Below the pieces are notes generated by a model, which was not told the origin of the DNA, did not search any database, and saw only the letters and a list, made by a program, of their open reading frames with translations. From contig NZ_CP012099.1 of assembly GCF_001182785.1 (NCBI RefSeq), positions 4,276,501 to 4,340,500 of the forward strand: DNA of 64,000 nt. Reading direction: 5' to 3'. This document shows positions 20,437-30,526 of the stretch, one piece after another. The translations under genes were made by a program, and so were the position numbers. Numbering within the stretch: position 1 is the first letter of the stretch; every line of letters begins with the position of its first letter. Source of the stretch: Bacillus thuringiensis. GTDB lineage: Bacteria; Bacillota; Bacilli; Bacillales; Bacillaceae_G.

Positions 20437-21189
20437 TCATTTTATAGATTCACAAACACATTGTAGCAATGCTTCTACAGTGTACTCTTTCGGCACAATA
20501 ACAGACGGAAAATAACGAATTGCCTCTTTTTCCGTAATAGGTCCTATACAAGCAATTGTACATTTTTTTGTCCATTCTCTCCAGTTTGTACCCTCAAGTA
20601 AACGAACAAAACTAGTAACAGTTGAAGGGCTCGTAAATGTAATAATGTCTACTTCTCCTAACTTCAACGCTGCTATAAGCTCTTGCTTTTTTTCTATATT
20701 CACTTTCGTACCGTATACGATTAACTCATCTAGAGAAACACCAATTTCCCGAAGTTTAACTGGTATTACATCTCTTGCTAAATTTCCTTTTGGAAATAAA
20801 ATACGTTCATTTCCACTTAATTCTTTTAGAAACTCTTCTGCAAATGCTTCTGCAACAAATGAAGTTGGAACAAAATGAACTTGATAGCCCCTTTTTTCTA
20901 ACTCTAATTTTGTTTTCACACCTACCGCAGCGATTTTAATGGTTAGTGGTAGTTTCTTTTTCAAACTATCTAGAAAAAAAGCTACACCATTTCTGCTCGT
21001 AAAAATAACCCAGTCATACGAATGTAGCTGCCCTTCAATATGTTGAATTTGCCTATGAGACATACCTTCCATACGCAAAAGCGGAATTTCCAATGGAATT
21101 CCGCTCTTTTCTTTCACTGCTACACTCATTTGTTTCGCTTGATGCTGGGCACGTGTAATCAATACCGTTTTTCCAGCGAGAGCGTTCAT
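20437..21189 (-). CDS. hemD: Uroporphyrinogen-III synthase
   Basis: A 250-residue two-domain protein that cyclises and inverts ring D of hydroxymethylbilane. HemD sequences are poorly conserved; recognisable parts are V-L-I-T-R-A at the N-terminus, F-T-S-R-N-G-V near residue 64 and F-T-S-P-S-T-V near 184. It lies 2 bases after hemC and before hemB in the standard hemAXCDBL order. The RBS AAGGAGCAAC precedes the ATG. Confidence 0.94.
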   Translation of the reverse strand: MNALAGKTVLITRAQHQAKQMSVAVKEKSGIPLEIPLLRMEGMSHRQIQHIEGQLHSYDWVIFTSRNGVAFFLDSLKKKLPLTIKIAAVGVKTKLELEKRGYQVHFVPTSFVAEAFAEEFLKELSGNERILFPKGNLARDVIPVKLREIGVSLDELIVYGTKVNIEKKQELIAALKLGEVDIITFTSPSTVTSFVRLLEGTNWREWTKKCTIACIGPITEKEAIRYFPSVIVPKEYTVEALLQCVCESIK

Positions 21190-21191
21190 AT

Positions 21192-22121
21192 TTATTGTTG
21201 CTCCTTATTTGCAGCAAGAATGAGTTCTTTGGCGCCTTGTTTAATTAAACGGTCCGCGGCCTCTAACCCTACTTCTTCAGGATTAGTACCCACTACTGTT
21301 TCTTTTAATAAAACAGAACCATCCATAGAGCCGACAAGAGCTGTTAATTCGATTGCATCGTTTTCTGTAAGGGTTGCATATCCAGCGATTGGAACTTGGC
21401 ATCCACCTTCAAGTTTATGAAGAAATACTCGCTCCGCTGCCACTGTTCTTTCTGTTATCGCATCATTAATATGCGCTAACAACTGCAATAAATCCTTATC
21501 ATCCTCACGACATTCAATCGCTAATGCACCTTGTCCTACAGCAGGTACACATAACGTTTCATCTAAATGTTCTGTAATAACTTCATCATCCCAGCCCATT
21601 CTTTGTAATCCAGCTGTCGCTAAAATAATCGCATCGTAATCCTCTTCTTTTAATTTACGTAAACGTGTATCAATATTTCCGCGAATCCACTTCACTTGTA
21701 AATCTGGTCTCGCAGCGAGTAGCTGTGCACTACGTCTTAAACTACTCGTACCTAAAATAGCACCTTCCGCTAACTCTTTAAACAATGCTCCATTTTTTGA
21801 GATAAAAGCATCACGAGGGTCAACACGCTTTGGTGTACAGCCAATCATTAACCCTTCTGGAAGTACGGCTGGCATATCTTTCATACTATGTACAGCCATA
21901 TCGATTTCTTTCGTAAGTAACGCATGCTCAATTTCTTTAACGAACAAACCTTTTCCGCCTACTTTTGAAAGAGTAACATCTAAAATCACATCACCTTTAG
22001 TGACAATTTCTTTCACTTCAAATTCATATGGTAAGCCAAGTGCTTTTAACTGATCAATAAACCAGTTTGTTTGCGTTAATGCTAGCTTACTCTTTCGTGA
22101 ACCTACAATAATTTTGCGCAT
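21192..22121 (-). CDS. hemC: Porphobilinogen deaminase (hydroxymethylbilane synthase)
   Basis: A 309-residue enzyme polymerising four porphobilinogen units. The dipyrromethane-cofactor cysteine is in L-E-G-G-C-Q-V-P near residue 242. The N-terminal [12 protein letters not shown] block and the Arg-rich S-S-L-R-R-S-A-Q block are typical. The RBS GAGGAGAG lies before the ATG. It is the third gene of the operon. Confidence 0.97.
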   Translation of the reverse strand: MRKIIVGSRKSKLALTQTNWFIDQLKALGLPYEFEVKEIVTKGDVILDVTLSKVGGKGLFVKEIEHALLTKEIDMAVHSMKDMPAVLPEGLMIGCTPKRVDPRDAFISKNGALFKELAEGAILGTSSLRRSAQLLAARPDLQVKWIRGNIDTRLRKLKEEDYDAIILATAGLQRMGWDDEVITEHLDETLCVPAVGQGALAIECREDDKDLLQLLAHINDAITERTVAAERVFLHKLEGGCQVPIAGYATLTENDAIELTALVGSMDGSVLLKETVVGTNPEEVGLEAADRLIKQGAKELILAANKEQQ

Positions 22122-22136
22122 AATTCTCTCTCCTCA

Positions 22137-22970
22137 TTATAAATACCAAAAGTGGAAATTAGATAAACTACTTAATAGAAAAATGTTAACTAACATTACG
22201 AGAAAGGCCCCTACATTCCACAGTACTATTTTCTTCCCTTGCAACACATCAGCCGCTCTTAAATACAAGCCCGCACAATATACAAATAGAACGACAAACG
22301 AACCAATTACTTTCGTATCATACCAATGAAAATTATCCAATTTTGTATATCCCCATATGCACCCTAATAAAATTGCTAGTAAGAAAAATGGAACAGAAAA
22401 TAAATTTAATCCGTAAGACGTAGATTCAAGCTTCGGTAAATTCCCTAACCTTCTTAATCTCGCATTCCACTTTTTCTTTTTTAATAGGCGATATTGCAGT
22501 AAATACATAATAGAAAAAATAAACGATACCGTAAACGTTGCATAAGAAATAATCGCCATTCCAACATGCACGTATACAAGTTCTGAAACTAATTGCTCTG
22601 CAAGTACTGGCGACATCTTTCCGAGCGGTGTAAAAATAGAAAAAGCGCTTACGCCAAATGCAACAACATTTGTAAAGAAGACTAAAAAGTCAACGCGCAT
22701 AAATCGATTTATGACTAACGACATCGTAATCAATAACCAAACATAAAAATAAATCCCTGATAATAAAGTTAAAATGGGATTCGTTTCTGAATCTGTCGCC
22801 CTAAGCAACATAAAAATAGACTGCAATACCCACACAATCGAAAGTAACCAAAAAGCAAATCGGTTCGCCTTTCGGTTACTTTGGAAATAATCTATAAAAT
22901 ATAAACTAATGCTACAAGCATATAAAATAATTGCAATATGATAAATAATACTGTTATTTAAAAAACTCAT
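22137..22970 (-). CDS. hemX: HemX, membrane protein of the haem operon (CcsA-like)
   Basis: A 277-residue polytopic membrane protein with about eight hydrophobic segments, of the HemX/CcsA cytochrome-assembly-like family. In B. subtilis HemX lowers the cellular level of HemA glutamyl-tRNA reductase rather than acting as a biosynthetic enzyme. I use the ATG at 22970 (M-S-F-L-N-N-S) because GGAAGGATG lies upstream and the gene then starts 17 bases after hemA. An upstream in-frame start at 23015 would overlap hemA. Confidence 0.9.
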   Translation of the reverse strand: MSFLNNSIIYHIAIILYACSISLYFIDYFQSNRKANRFAFWLLSIVWVLQSIFMLLRATDSETNPILTLLSGIYFYVWLLITMSLVINRFMRVDFLVFFTNVVAFGVSAFSIFTPLGKMSPVLAEQLVSELVYVHVGMAIISYATFTVSFIFSIMYLLQYRLLKKKKWNARLRRLGNLPKLESTSYGLNLFSVPFFLLAILLGCIWGYTKLDNFHWYDTKVIGSFVVLFVYCAGLYLRAADVLQGKKIVLWNVGAFLVMLVNIFLLSSLSNFHFWYL

Positions 22971-22987
22971 CCGATCATCCTTCCAAA

Positions 22988-24322
22988 TTATAAAGATGGA
23001 ACGGATGGTGTCCACACTCTTTTATGTTCTACTTCTTCCGCACGACTCTCTACTTCTTCCGTTTCTAAATCGAAAATCTTCGCAAATAACGCTAATTTTT
23101 CGCTCGCTCCCTCTTCAGCAGCTATTTCTTTCGCTACTAAAATTGGGTCTTTTAATAATTGATTAATAATACTTTTCGTATGCTTACTAATGACTTTTTT
23201 CTCACGATCACTAAGGTTTGGTATTTTTCGTTCAAGACTTTCCATCGTTTCGCTTTGGATTACAAGTGCCTTATCACGAAGAGCTGCTATTAACGGAACA
23301 ACACCAAGTGTACTTAACCACGTTTTAAATAGAACAATTTCCTCTTCAATCATAAATTGAATTTTCTCCGCTTCTTTCAAACGCTCAGCACGATTTGCTT
23401 CCACTACTCCTTGCAGATCATCAATGTCATATAAGAAAGAACCTTCTAACTCATCAATCGCTGGATCAATATCACGTGGTACTGCAATATCAACCATAAA
23501 TAAAGGACGACCAGAGCGCATTTTCTCTACCTTTGTCATCATCTCTTTCGTAATGACATACTCTGATGCACCAGTTGAACTAATTAAAATATCTGCTTCT
23601 AATAATGCACATTGTAGTTCGCTTAACGATTTTGCATGTCCCATATATTTCTCAGCCATTACTTCTGCTTTCGAAAGCGTCCTATTCATAACTGTTACTT
23701 TACGAGCACCACTTCCATATAAGTTTTGCAATGCAAGTTCGCCCATTTTACCAGCACCAAGAATAAGCACGTGACAATCCGTTAACTCGCCAAATATTTT
23801 CTTTCCAAGCTCAACAGCAGCATAACTAACAGACATCGCACTTTCACCAATTGTTGTTTCTGAGTGGGCACGTTTTGCTAATGTAATGACTTGCTTAAAC
23901 AATTCATTAAAAATTGTGCCTGTTGCTTTAACTTGTTGTGCTTCTAAAAAGCTATCTTTTATTTGGCCTAAAATCTGTGTTTCTCCAACTACCATAGAAT
24001 CTAAACCGCACGTTACGCGGAATAAATGGTCTATTGCACCATCTTGTTCAAAAATAGTTAAATATGGTGCGACTTCTTCTATTTCAAGCTGAAACCAATC
24101 AGCTAAAAATTTCTTAATATAATACCGTCCCGTGTGTAATTGATCGACAACAGCATAAATCTCAGTGCGATTACAAGTTGATACAATGACATTCTCTAAC
24201 ACGCTCTTTTGATTTTGTAATGTAGTCATCGCTCGCTCTAGCTCTGCTGCCTGAAATGTGAGTTTCTCACGAAATTCTACAGGGGCTGTTCGATAATTTA
24301 CACTAACAACAAGAATATGCAC
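22988..24322 (-). CDS. hemA: Glutamyl-tRNA reductase
   Basis: A 444-residue NADPH-dependent enzyme making glutamate-1-semialdehyde from Glu-tRNA, the first step of haem synthesis. The nucleophile Cys50 is in S-T-C-N-R-T-E-I-Y. The NADPH-binding motif G-A-G-K-M-G-E-L and the helical dimerisation domain at the C-terminus are present. It heads hemAXCDBL. An exact Per box lies about 160 bases upstream, in keeping with peroxide control of this operon in B. subtilis. Confidence 0.97.
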   Translation of the reverse strand: MHILVVSVNYRTAPVEFREKLTFQAAELERAMTTLQNQKSVLENVIVSTCNRTEIYAVVDQLHTGRYYIKKFLADWFQLEIEEVAPYLTIFEQDGAIDHLFRVTCGLDSMVVGETQILGQIKDSFLEAQQVKATGTIFNELFKQVITLAKRAHSETTIGESAMSVSYAAVELGKKIFGELTDCHVLILGAGKMGELALQNLYGSGARKVTVMNRTLSKAEVMAEKYMGHAKSLSELQCALLEADILISSTGASEYVITKEMMTKVEKMRSGRPLFMVDIAVPRDIDPAIDELEGSFLYDIDDLQGVVEANRAERLKEAEKIQFMIEEEIVLFKTWLSTLGVVPLIAALRDKALVIQSETMESLERKIPNLSDREKKVISKHTKSIINQLLKDPILVAKEIAAEEGASEKLALFAKIFDLETEEVESRAEEVEHKRVWTPSVPSL

Positions 24323-24659
24323 GCAGCATGTCCCCCTTCACCCGTTTTATCACTTTATCTACTATCATAATACAACTTTCCTCTTATGAATCTGACAATC
24401 GTGTGAACAACCGATTATTTTTTAATTATTCTCCGTATGTAATAAAGGAGATTCAGCAAACTAATAAAAAAAATCCTACTTTATAATGATTATAAATTAA
24501 CAACTCTATTTGTACGTTACCAAAAAAAGTCCTCATAATCAAGTGATGGAAACTATTCCATATAAATTATAACATCATCTTTCCTATCTTCTTTCATCAT
24601 GAAGGAAAATATGTATGATTGTTCCAAAATGTAGCAAACACTTTCTCAATACAATGTAT
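24323..24659. other. Intergenic region between divergent hemA and ohrR
   Basis: AT-rich non-coding stretch with no supported gene. It holds the Per box at 24481-24495 and an inverted repeat ATGGAA-ACTA-TTCCAT at 24546-24561 of unknown role. A candidate hemA promoter was not resolved with confidence. Confidence 0.6.
24481..24495. promoter_or_regulatory. Per box (PerR operator) upstream of hemA
   Basis: The sequence TTATAATGATTATAA matches the published consensus TTATAATNATTATAA at every position. PerR is the Fe/Mn-dependent peroxide-sensing repressor, and the B. subtilis hemA operon is a known member of its regulon. The box lies about 160 bases before the hemA start. Confidence 0.85.
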
Positions 24660-24688
24660 TTGACATTTTATTTCTTTTTCGTTATATT
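24660..24688 (+). promoter_or_regulatory. SigmaA promoter of ohrR-ohr
   Basis: A perfect -35 TTGACA (24660-24665), 17-base spacer, and -10 TATATT (24683-24688). The expected start point is near 24695, inside the operator described next. Confidence 0.85.
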
Positions 24689-24693
24689 GATTT

Positions 24694-24721
24694 TACAAAA
24701 TTAAATTGTGCACAACTTAAT
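24694..24721. promoter_or_regulatory. Probable OhrR operator
   Basis: TACAAAATTAAATTGTG followed by CACAACTTAAT resembles the Ohr box, which consists of repeated TACAATT/AAATTGTA elements. It sits at the predicted transcription start of ohrR-ohr, where a repressor would block initiation. Confidence 0.7.
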
Positions 24722-24737
24722 CAGAAGGGAGTTATGT

Positions 24738-25190
24738 ATGACAGAGGACTCTTTGCATCTAGATAACCAACTTTGTTTTTCTATTTACGCCTGTTCTAGA
24801 GAGGTTACTCGTTTTTATCGACCTTATTTAGAAGAAATGGGTATTACGTATCCCCAGTACATTACTTTACTCGTACTATGGGAGCAAGATAGACTAACAG
24901 TAAAAGAAATTGGAGAACGTCTATTTTTAGATTCCGGTACGTTAACACCTATGTTAAAACGAATGGAATCATTAACACTTGTAAAACGTGTTCGTTCCAA
25001 AGAAGACGAGCGAAAAGTTTGTATTGAATTAACAGAACAAGGCAAAAATTTAAAGGAAAAGGCTTGTTCATTACCGACAACAATGGCTACAAACTTAGGA
25101 ATTACAGAACAAGAATATCGCTCTTTATTAATTCAACTAAATAAACTAATTGAAACAATGAAAACAATTAATGATGGAAAAGGGGAATAA
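24738..25190 (+). CDS. ohrR: OhrR, MarR-family organic peroxide sensor
   Basis: A 150-residue winged-helix MarR repressor. The peroxide-sensing cysteine is in L-D-N-Q-L-C-F (Cys13 here), in the position of Cys15 of B. subtilis OhrR, and the tyrosines Y-R-P-Y and Y-P-Q-Y that position it are present. A second Cys (Cys18) is nearby, so intersubunit or intramolecular disulphides are possible. The DNA-binding part has D-S-G-T-L-T-P-M-L-K-R-M. The ATG at 24738 follows GAAGGGAG. It is co-transcribed with ohr 2 bases downstream and should repress both. Confidence 0.92.
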   Translation: MTEDSLHLDNQLCFSIYACSREVTRFYRPYLEEMGITYPQYITLLVLWEQDRLTVKEIGERLFLDSGTLTPMLKRMESLTLVKRVRSKEDERKVCIELTEQGKNLKEKACSLPTTMATNLGITEQEYRSLLIQLNKLIETMKTINDGKGE

Positions 25191-25192
25191 AT

Positions 25193-25609
25193 ATGGATAA
25201 ATTATATACTGCTTCAGTAACAGCAACAGGTGGAAGAAATGGGAAAGTAGTTTCAGATGATGGCATATTAAATCTTGATGTGAAAATGCCGAAAGCACTA
25301 GGTGGTGCAGGCGGAGAAGCAACAAATCCAGAACAACTATTTGCAGCTGGTTATGCAGCTTGTTTCGATAGTGCATTACAACTTGTCATTCGTACAAAAC
25401 GTGTGAAAGTAGAAAGTACAGAAGTAACTGCTCACGTTTCTATCGGAAAAGATACAGATGGTGGTTTTGGCCTATCTGCCGTGCTTGATGTACATGTCGC
25501 TGGCGTTTCACATAGCGAAGCACAAGAACTTGTAGAAGCGGCTCACGGTGTATGTCCTTACTCTAAAGCAACACGAGGTAATATTGAAGTTACATTAAAC
25601 GTACGTTAA
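25193..25609 (+). CDS. ohr: Organic hydroperoxide reductase Ohr
   Basis: A 138-residue OsmC/Ohr-family peroxidase that reduces fatty-acid and other organic hydroperoxides. The two redox cysteines are in A-A-C-F-D-S-A (about residue 61) and G-V-C-P-Y-S-K (about 123), and the conserved active-site Arg/Glu region is intact. It follows ohrR directly and ends before a bidirectional terminator shared with engB. Confidence 0.95.
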   Translation: MDKLYTASVTATGGRNGKVVSDDGILNLDVKMPKALGGAGGEATNPEQLFAAGYAACFDSALQLVIRTKRVKVESTEVTAHVSIGKDTDGGFGLSAVLDVHVAGVSHSEAQELVEAAHGVCPYSKATRGNIEVTLNVR

Positions 25610-25623
25610 CAGCTTATATAAAG

Positions 25624-25656
25624 AAAAAAACGCGCGACATTCGTCACGCGTTTTTT
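25624..25656. terminator. Bidirectional terminator between ohr and engB
   Basis: Stem ACGCG-GAC / GTC-ACGCGT with A and T runs on both sides. It serves the converging ohr and lonA-engB transcripts and overlaps the last codons of engB. Confidence 0.85.
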
Positions 25657-26240
25657 GTTTTTGTCATTTTATGAATTGCCTTCCACGCTTCTTCTTTTCC
25701 AAGTCCTGTTTCAGAAGAGAATAGAACGATTTCATCGCCAATTTCAACAGCAAGCGTTTCTTTTACAACTTTTAAATGCTTTTGCCATTTCCCTTTCGGG
25801 ATTTTATCAGCTTTCGTCGCAATAATAATTGTTGGGATTTCATAATGCTTTAAGAAATCATACATCATCACGTCATCACTTGTTGGTTGGTGACGTAAAT
25901 CAACTACTAATACAGCTGCGTCTAATTGCTTACGCGTTGTAAAGTACGTTTCAATCATTTTCCCCCATGCCGCGCGCTCCGACTTAGACACTTTCGCATA
26001 TCCATAACCTGGAACGTCAACAAAATGCATCATCTCATTGATTAAGAAAAAGTTCAGCGTTTGCGTTTTTCCTGGTTTAGAAGAAATACGCACTAACTTT
26101 TTACGATTTAAAATTTTATTAATAAAGGAAGACTTCCCGACATTTGAACGACCTGCTAATGCAATTTCTGGTAAATCACTGTCTGGATATTGTTCTGGTT
26201 TAACAGCACTAATTACAATATCTGCTTTTGTTACTTTCAT
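25644..26240 (-). CDS. engB: Ribosome biogenesis GTPase EngB (YsxC)
   Basis: A 198-residue essential TRAFAC GTPase for 50S subunit assembly. G1 is [10 protein letters not shown]3 is D-V-P-G-Y-G and G4 is T-K-A-D-K. The start overlaps the lonA stop by 4 bases. The length and context match B. subtilis ysxC. Confidence 0.96.
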   Translation of the reverse strand: MKVTKADIVISAVKPEQYPDSDLPEIALAGRSNVGKSSFINKILNRKKLVRISSKPGKTQTLNFFLINEMMHFVDVPGYGYAKVSKSERAAWGKMIETYFTTRKQLDAAVLVVDLRHQPTSDDVMMYDFLKHYEIPTIIIATKADKIPKGKWQKHLKVVKETLAVEIGDEIVLFSSETGLGKEEAWKAIHKMTKTKNA

Positions 26241-28567
26241 TGTTTCACTCCTACTAATGCGTGCTCCAATACTTCATCTAAATGAGATGCAAGCACAAAC
26301 GTAAGGTTTTCTTTTACGCTCTCTGGAATATCATCTAAATCTTTCTCGTTTTCTGCTGGCAAAATAATTTTTGTTAAGCCTGCGCGGTGAGCACTTAATG
26401 TTTTTTCTTTTAAGCCACCAATTGGTAATACACGACCACGAAGTGTAATTTCACCTGTCATACCTACTTCTTTACTTACAGGAATACCTGTTAGTGCAGA
26501 AATAAGTGCCGTTGCCATCGTAATACCTGCTGACGGTCCATCTTTCGGAACTGCTCCTTCTGGAACATGAATATGAATATCATTTTTCTCATGGAAATTC
26601 GGATCAATCTGAAGCTCTTCTGCACGAGAACGTATATAACTAAACGCAGCTTGTGCTGATTCTTTCATAACATCCCCAAGTTTCCCTGTTAAAATTAGTT
26701 TCCCTTTTCCTGGCGCTACAGAAACTTCAATTGCAAGTGTATCGCCGCCTGCTGCTGTGTAAGCTAGACCTGTTGCCATACCAACTTGGTCTGTTTTTTC
26801 AGCTTGCCCATAACGGAATATGTGTTTACCAAGTAAATCAACAATCTTTTTCTCTGTCACAACGATACGTTTACGTTCTGCTGTAACGATAATTTTCGCT
26901 ACTTTACGGCAAACTTTTGCAATTTGGCGTTCTAGCGTACGAACACCAGCCTCACGTGTATAATAACGAATAATTTCAAGAAGTGCTTCATCGCGCACTT
27001 GTAAATTACCTTTTCGTAAGCCATGCTCTTTTAATTGTTTCGGCAGTAAATGCTCGCGAGCAATGTGTACTTTTTCAAGTTCTGTATAGCCAGCAATCGA
27101 AATGATTTCCATACGGTCAAGTAATGGACCTGGAATACTTGAAAGTGTATTAGCAGTTGCTACAAACATAACTTTCGATAGATCATATGGTTCTTCAATG
27201 TAATGATCACTGAAGTTATGGTTTTGTTCTGGATCTAATACTTCAAGTAATGCTGCTGATGGATCTCCACGGAAATCGTTAGACATTTTATCAATCTCAT
27301 CTAATAAGAAGACTGGATTAACTGTTTTCGCCTTTTTCATACCTTGAATAATGCGTCCTGGCATTGCTCCAACATATGTACGGCGGTGACCACGAACTTC
27401 AGATTCATCACGCACACCACCAAGAGATACACGGACAAAGTTACGATTCAATGAGGTTGCAATTGAACGTGCTAACGAAGTTTTTCCGACCCCAGGAGGG
27501 CCTACTAAACAAAGGATAGGTCCTTTTAATGAATTCGTTAACTTCTGTACAGCTAAATATTCAAGTACACGCTCTTTCACTTTTTCAAGACCGTAATGAT
27601 CGTTATTTAAAATCTCTTCCGAATGAGCAAGATCAATTATATCTTCTGTTGCCTCTGTCCACGGAAGCGCTAATAACCAATCAATATAATTGCGAATAAC
27701 ACCACTCTCCGCAGAACTTGCTGGTAACTTTTCATAACGATCTAATTCTTTCAGCGCAGCCTTCATTGTTTCTTCAGGCATTCCTGACTGTTCAATTTTT
27801 TCACGAAGTTCTTCTACTTCTCCGCCCTTACCTTCTTTGTCGCCAAGTTCAGTTTGAATCGCCTTCATTTGCTCACGTAAGAAATATTCTTTTTGCGTGC
27901 GCTCCATTGAACGTTTCACTTGTTGCCCAATTTTCTTTTCTAGGCTAAGTAACTCTTGTTCATCTTGAATAATTGAAATAAGTGTATGTAATCGTTCTTT
28001 TACAGATACAATCTCTAGAATCTCTTGTTTCTGCTTCGTTTTAATCGGCAAGTGAGAAGCAATTAAATCAGCTAATCTCCCTGGTTCCTCTACATCAGCT
28101 ACCGTTGCAAATGTTTCATTTGAAACTTTTTTCGAAACTTTAATATATTGTTCGAAATGCTCCAGTAACGTACGCATAAGAGCTTTCTCTTCTAAATCAT
28201 CTTCTACTTCTTCAGTTACCGTTTTAATAGACACTTGTACTACATTTTCTTCTTCGATAAACTCTATTACTTCTGCTCTATGTAAACCTTCCACAAGGAC
28301 ACGAAGCGTACCGTTCGGCAATTTTAGCATTTGCTTTACTTTCGCCACTGTACCTACACTATATATGTCATCTTCTTTCGGATCATCGATATTCATTTCT
28401 TTTTGCATTGCTAAAAAGATGATATTTTCATCCATTGCCGCCTGCTCTAGTGCTTGTATCGATTTATCACGTCCTACATCAAGATGCAAAACCATCGTTG
28501 GATATACGAGAACGCCTCTTAATGGTAGGAGGGGCACGATTCTTTCGTTCGTATTCATACTAGACAT
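26237..28567 (-). CDS. lonA: ATP-dependent protease LonA
   Basis: A 776-residue cytoplasmic Lon protease: N-terminal substrate-binding domain to about residue 200, coiled coil, AAA+ module (Walker A G-P-P-G-V-G-K-T, Walker B L-L-D-E-I-D-K-M) and the C-terminal Ser-Lys protease domain with D-G-P-S-A-G and G-G-L-K-E-K. The ATG at 28567 (M-S-S-M-N-T) is preceded by TGGAGGTG with short spacing; an ATG four codons in (28558) is also possible. A promoter and an inverted repeat overlapping its -35 lie upstream. Confidence 0.96.
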   Translation of the reverse strand: MSSMNTNERIVPLLPLRGVLVYPTMVLHLDVGRDKSIQALEQAAMDENIIFLAMQKEMNIDDPKEDDIYSVGTVAKVKQMLKLPNGTLRVLVEGLHRAEVIEFIEEENVVQVSIKTVTEEVEDDLEEKALMRTLLEHFEQYIKVSKKVSNETFATVADVEEPGRLADLIASHLPIKTKQKQEILEIVSVKERLHTLISIIQDEQELLSLEKKIGQQVKRSMERTQKEYFLREQMKAIQTELGDKEGKGGEVEELREKIEQSGMPEETMKAALKELDRYEKLPASSAESGVIRNYIDWLLALPWTEATEDIIDLAHSEEILNNDHYGLEKVKERVLEYLAVQKLTNSLKGPILCLVGPPGVGKTSLARSIATSLNRNFVRVSLGGVRDESEVRGHRRTYVGAMPGRIIQGMKKAKTVNPVFLLDEIDKMSNDFRGDPSAALLEVLDPEQNHNFSDHYIEEPYDLSKVMFVATANTLSSIPGPLLDRMEIISIAGYTELEKVHIAREHLLPKQLKEHGLRKGNLQVRDEALLEIIRYYTREAGVRTLERQIAKVCRKVAKIIVTAERKRIVVTEKKIVDLLGKHIFRYGQAEKTDQVGMATGLAYTAAGGDTLAIEVSVAPGKGKLILTGKLGDVMKESAQAAFSYIRSRAEELQIDPNFHEKNDIHIHVPEGAVPKDGPSAGITMATALISALTGIPVSKEVGMTGEITLRGRVLPIGGLKEKTLSAHRAGLTKIILPAENEKDLDDIPESVKENLTFVLASHLDEVLEHALVGVKQ

Positions 28568-28602
28568 AGCACCTCCATAATAAATTAAACTCCTGTTCAA
28601 CT

Positions 28603-28653
28603 ATTTTATATTACAATACACCTAGATGCAATTGCTGAGATTCCTCGCAATTG
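28603..28653 (-). promoter_or_regulatory. lonA promoter with overlapping operator-like inverted repeat
   Basis: On the minus strand TTGCAT (28626-28631), 17 bases, then TAAAAT (28603-28608). An inverted repeat with CAATTGC / GCAATTG outer arms and GAG / CTC inner arms spans 28629-28653 and overlaps the -35. The arrangement suggests a repressor site, but its protein is not known to me. Confidence 0.5.
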
Positions 28654-28683
28654 TAAATAGCTTGTTTTTCTATCTCACGAAAA

Positions 28684-28728
28684 GAAAAAAGACTCCGATT
28701 AAGCATACAAACTTAAACGAAGTCTGGC
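28684..28728 (-). terminator. Probable terminator after lonB
   Basis: An imperfect stem (AGACTTCG...TTTAAG / CTTAAT...CGGAGTCT on the minus strand) followed by TTTTTTCTTTTC. The outer 4-7 bp are good, the centre looser. Confidence 0.6.
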
Positions 28729-28749
28729 AAATTTTATTATTGTTTATTT

Positions 28750-30420
28750 TTACATAGATTGTGCATCTGTTTCGTCTACGTTAGTATGTACATCTAGCTC
28801 TCTATGCATATTTTCTTGCATAAACGTTAACTCAAATACTTCTTTTAACTTACGGACAGGAATAATTTCAATTCCCTTTATCGTATACAAAAATGGTTGC
28901 ATATTTTCAGCAGGAATAATGACTTTCTTAGCTCCCGCTTTTTTCGCAGCTTTTATTTTTGCGTACACGCCACCAATAGGCTTTACTTCTCCGTGTATAC
29001 TTATTTCACCTGTCATCGCTACTTCATTATTTACATATGTGCGATGCACCGCAGAATATACACCTGTTGCCATAGCGATTCCTGCAGAAGGTCCATCAAT
29101 TGGGATACCACCTGGAAAATTAATATGTATATCGTATCCTTCTGGCAACACATCTAAAGAACGAAGTACTGTTAATACATTATCAACAGAGCCTTTTGCC
29201 ATACTTTTACGGCGAATCGATTTCGTTTGACTACCAATACTTTCTTCTTCTACAATTCCGGTAACATTTACCGATCCTTTATCTTTCGCCGGAATTGCTG
29301 TTACTTCAATTTCTAATAACGCACCTGTATTTGGTCCGTATACAGCAAGACCATTTACAAGACCAATCCTTGGAATCGGATAAATGTGCTTTTCGTATTT
29401 CGGTGTAAGCTGACTTGAGTGAACAACCCACTCTATATCTTCATCTTTAATGAAAGAACGTTCTTCATTTATCGCCATACCAGCAGAGATTTGCACAAGA
29501 TTAATCGCTTCTCGTCCATTTCTTGCATACATCCCAATCATTTCAATACCATTTTCACCTATTTGCATTTCTACTTTTTCCGCGGCATTTTTCGCTACTT
29601 TTTGAATTTCTTCCGTATCTAATTCACGGAAAAATACTTCTAAGCAACGTGACCGAATAGCAGGAGGAATTTCCTCTGGCGAACGTGTCGTTGCTCCAAC
29701 TAAGCGAAAATCTGCCGGTAAGCCTTTTTGAAAAATATCATGTATATATGTTGGGATCATCGTATTTTCTTCACTATAGTACGCACTTTCTAAAAATACT
29801 TTTCGATCTTCTAACACCTTTAACATTTTGTTCATTTGAATCGGATGGAGTTCGCCAATCTCATCAATAAACAAAATACCACCATGCGCATCTGTTACAG
29901 CACCTTTTTTCGGTTGCGGAATACCTGCTTGCCCCATCGCCCCAGCACCTTGATAAATCGGATCATGCACCGAACCAATTAAAGGGTCTGCGATACCACG
30001 TTCATCAAACCGAGCTGTCGTCGCATCAAGTTCAATAAATGTTGCATTCGTACGAAATGGAGATTTAGGATTTCGTTTCGCTTCTTCTAATACAAGACGT
30101 GCTGCCGCTGTTTTCCCAACACCTGGCGGGCCATATATGATTACATGTTGCGGATTCGGACCACAAAGAGCCGCTTTTAACGACTTAATCCCGTCCTCTT
30201 GCCCTACAATATCTAAAAAGGATGTAGGACGCACCTTTTCTGCTAGCGGCTCTGTTAAAGAAATCTCACGCATTTTACGAAGCTGTTCTAATTCTTTTTT
30301 CGATTCTCGATCAATTGAAACTTTTTGTGTTCGTTGATTTCGAAGTAAATGCCAGAAATACAATCCGACAATTACACCAAAAACAAGTTGAACAACTAAA
30401 AATATATTTGTCCAGCTCAT
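28750..30420 (-). CDS. lonB: Lon-like protease LonB
   Basis: A 556-residue membrane-anchored Lon-type protease with one N-terminal transmembrane helix (about residues 5-25). It has an AAA+ domain with Walker A G-P-P-G-V-G-K-T and Walker B G-G-I-L-F-I-D-E-I-G-E, and the Ser-Lys dyad D-G-P-S-A-G-I-A-M and V-Y-A-K-I-K-A-A. In B. subtilis lonB is transcribed by forespore sigmaF and the protein associates with the forespore membrane. It lies between clpX and lonA. Confidence 0.95.
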   Translation of the reverse strand: MSWTNIFLVVQLVFGVIVGLYFWHLLRNQRTQKVSIDRESKKELEQLRKMREISLTEPLAEKVRPTSFLDIVGQEDGIKSLKAALCGPNPQHVIIYGPPGVGKTAAARLVLEEAKRNPKSPFRTNATFIELDATTARFDERGIADPLIGSVHDPIYQGAGAMGQAGIPQPKKGAVTDAHGGILFIDEIGELHPIQMNKMLKVLEDRKVFLESAYYSEENTMIPTYIHDIFQKGLPADFRLVGATTRSPEEIPPAIRSRCLEVFFRELDTEEIQKVAKNAAEKVEMQIGENGIEMIGMYARNGREAINLVQISAGMAINEERSFIKDEDIEWVVHSSQLTPKYEKHIYPIPRIGLVNGLAVYGPNTGALLEIEVTAIPAKDKGSVNVTGIVEEESIGSQTKSIRRKSMAKGSVDNVLTVLRSLDVLPEGYDIHINFPGGIPIDGPSAGIAMATGVYSAVHRTYVNNEVAMTGEISIHGEVKPIGGVYAKIKAAKKAGAKKVIIPAENMQPFLYTIKGIEIIPVRKLKEVFELTFMQENMHRELDVHTNVDETDAQSM

Positions 30421-30487
30421 TATTTATTTCCTCCCGCAATATTTTATCTCTTAGTATTTCCGCGGAGGAACATAGCTAAACATAAAG

Positions 30488-30517
30488 AAAAACAGCAATT
30501 ATAAAAATTGCTGTTTC
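30488..30517 (-). terminator. Terminator after clpX
   Basis: Stem AAACAGCAATT / AATTGCTGTTT with a small AT loop, followed on the minus strand by TTTCTTTATG. Confidence 0.85.
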
Positions 30518-30526
30518 CCTTTCGCA

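Noticed and set aside
22988..23015. Extended hemX start overlapping hemA
   Set aside because: An ATG 45 bases further in has GGAAGGATG upstream and avoids the overlap.
24546..24561. ATGGAA-ACTA-TTCCAT as a second regulator site for hemA or ohrR
   Set aside because: It is short, not placed over either promoter, and matches no operator I know; kept only as a note in the intergenic entry.
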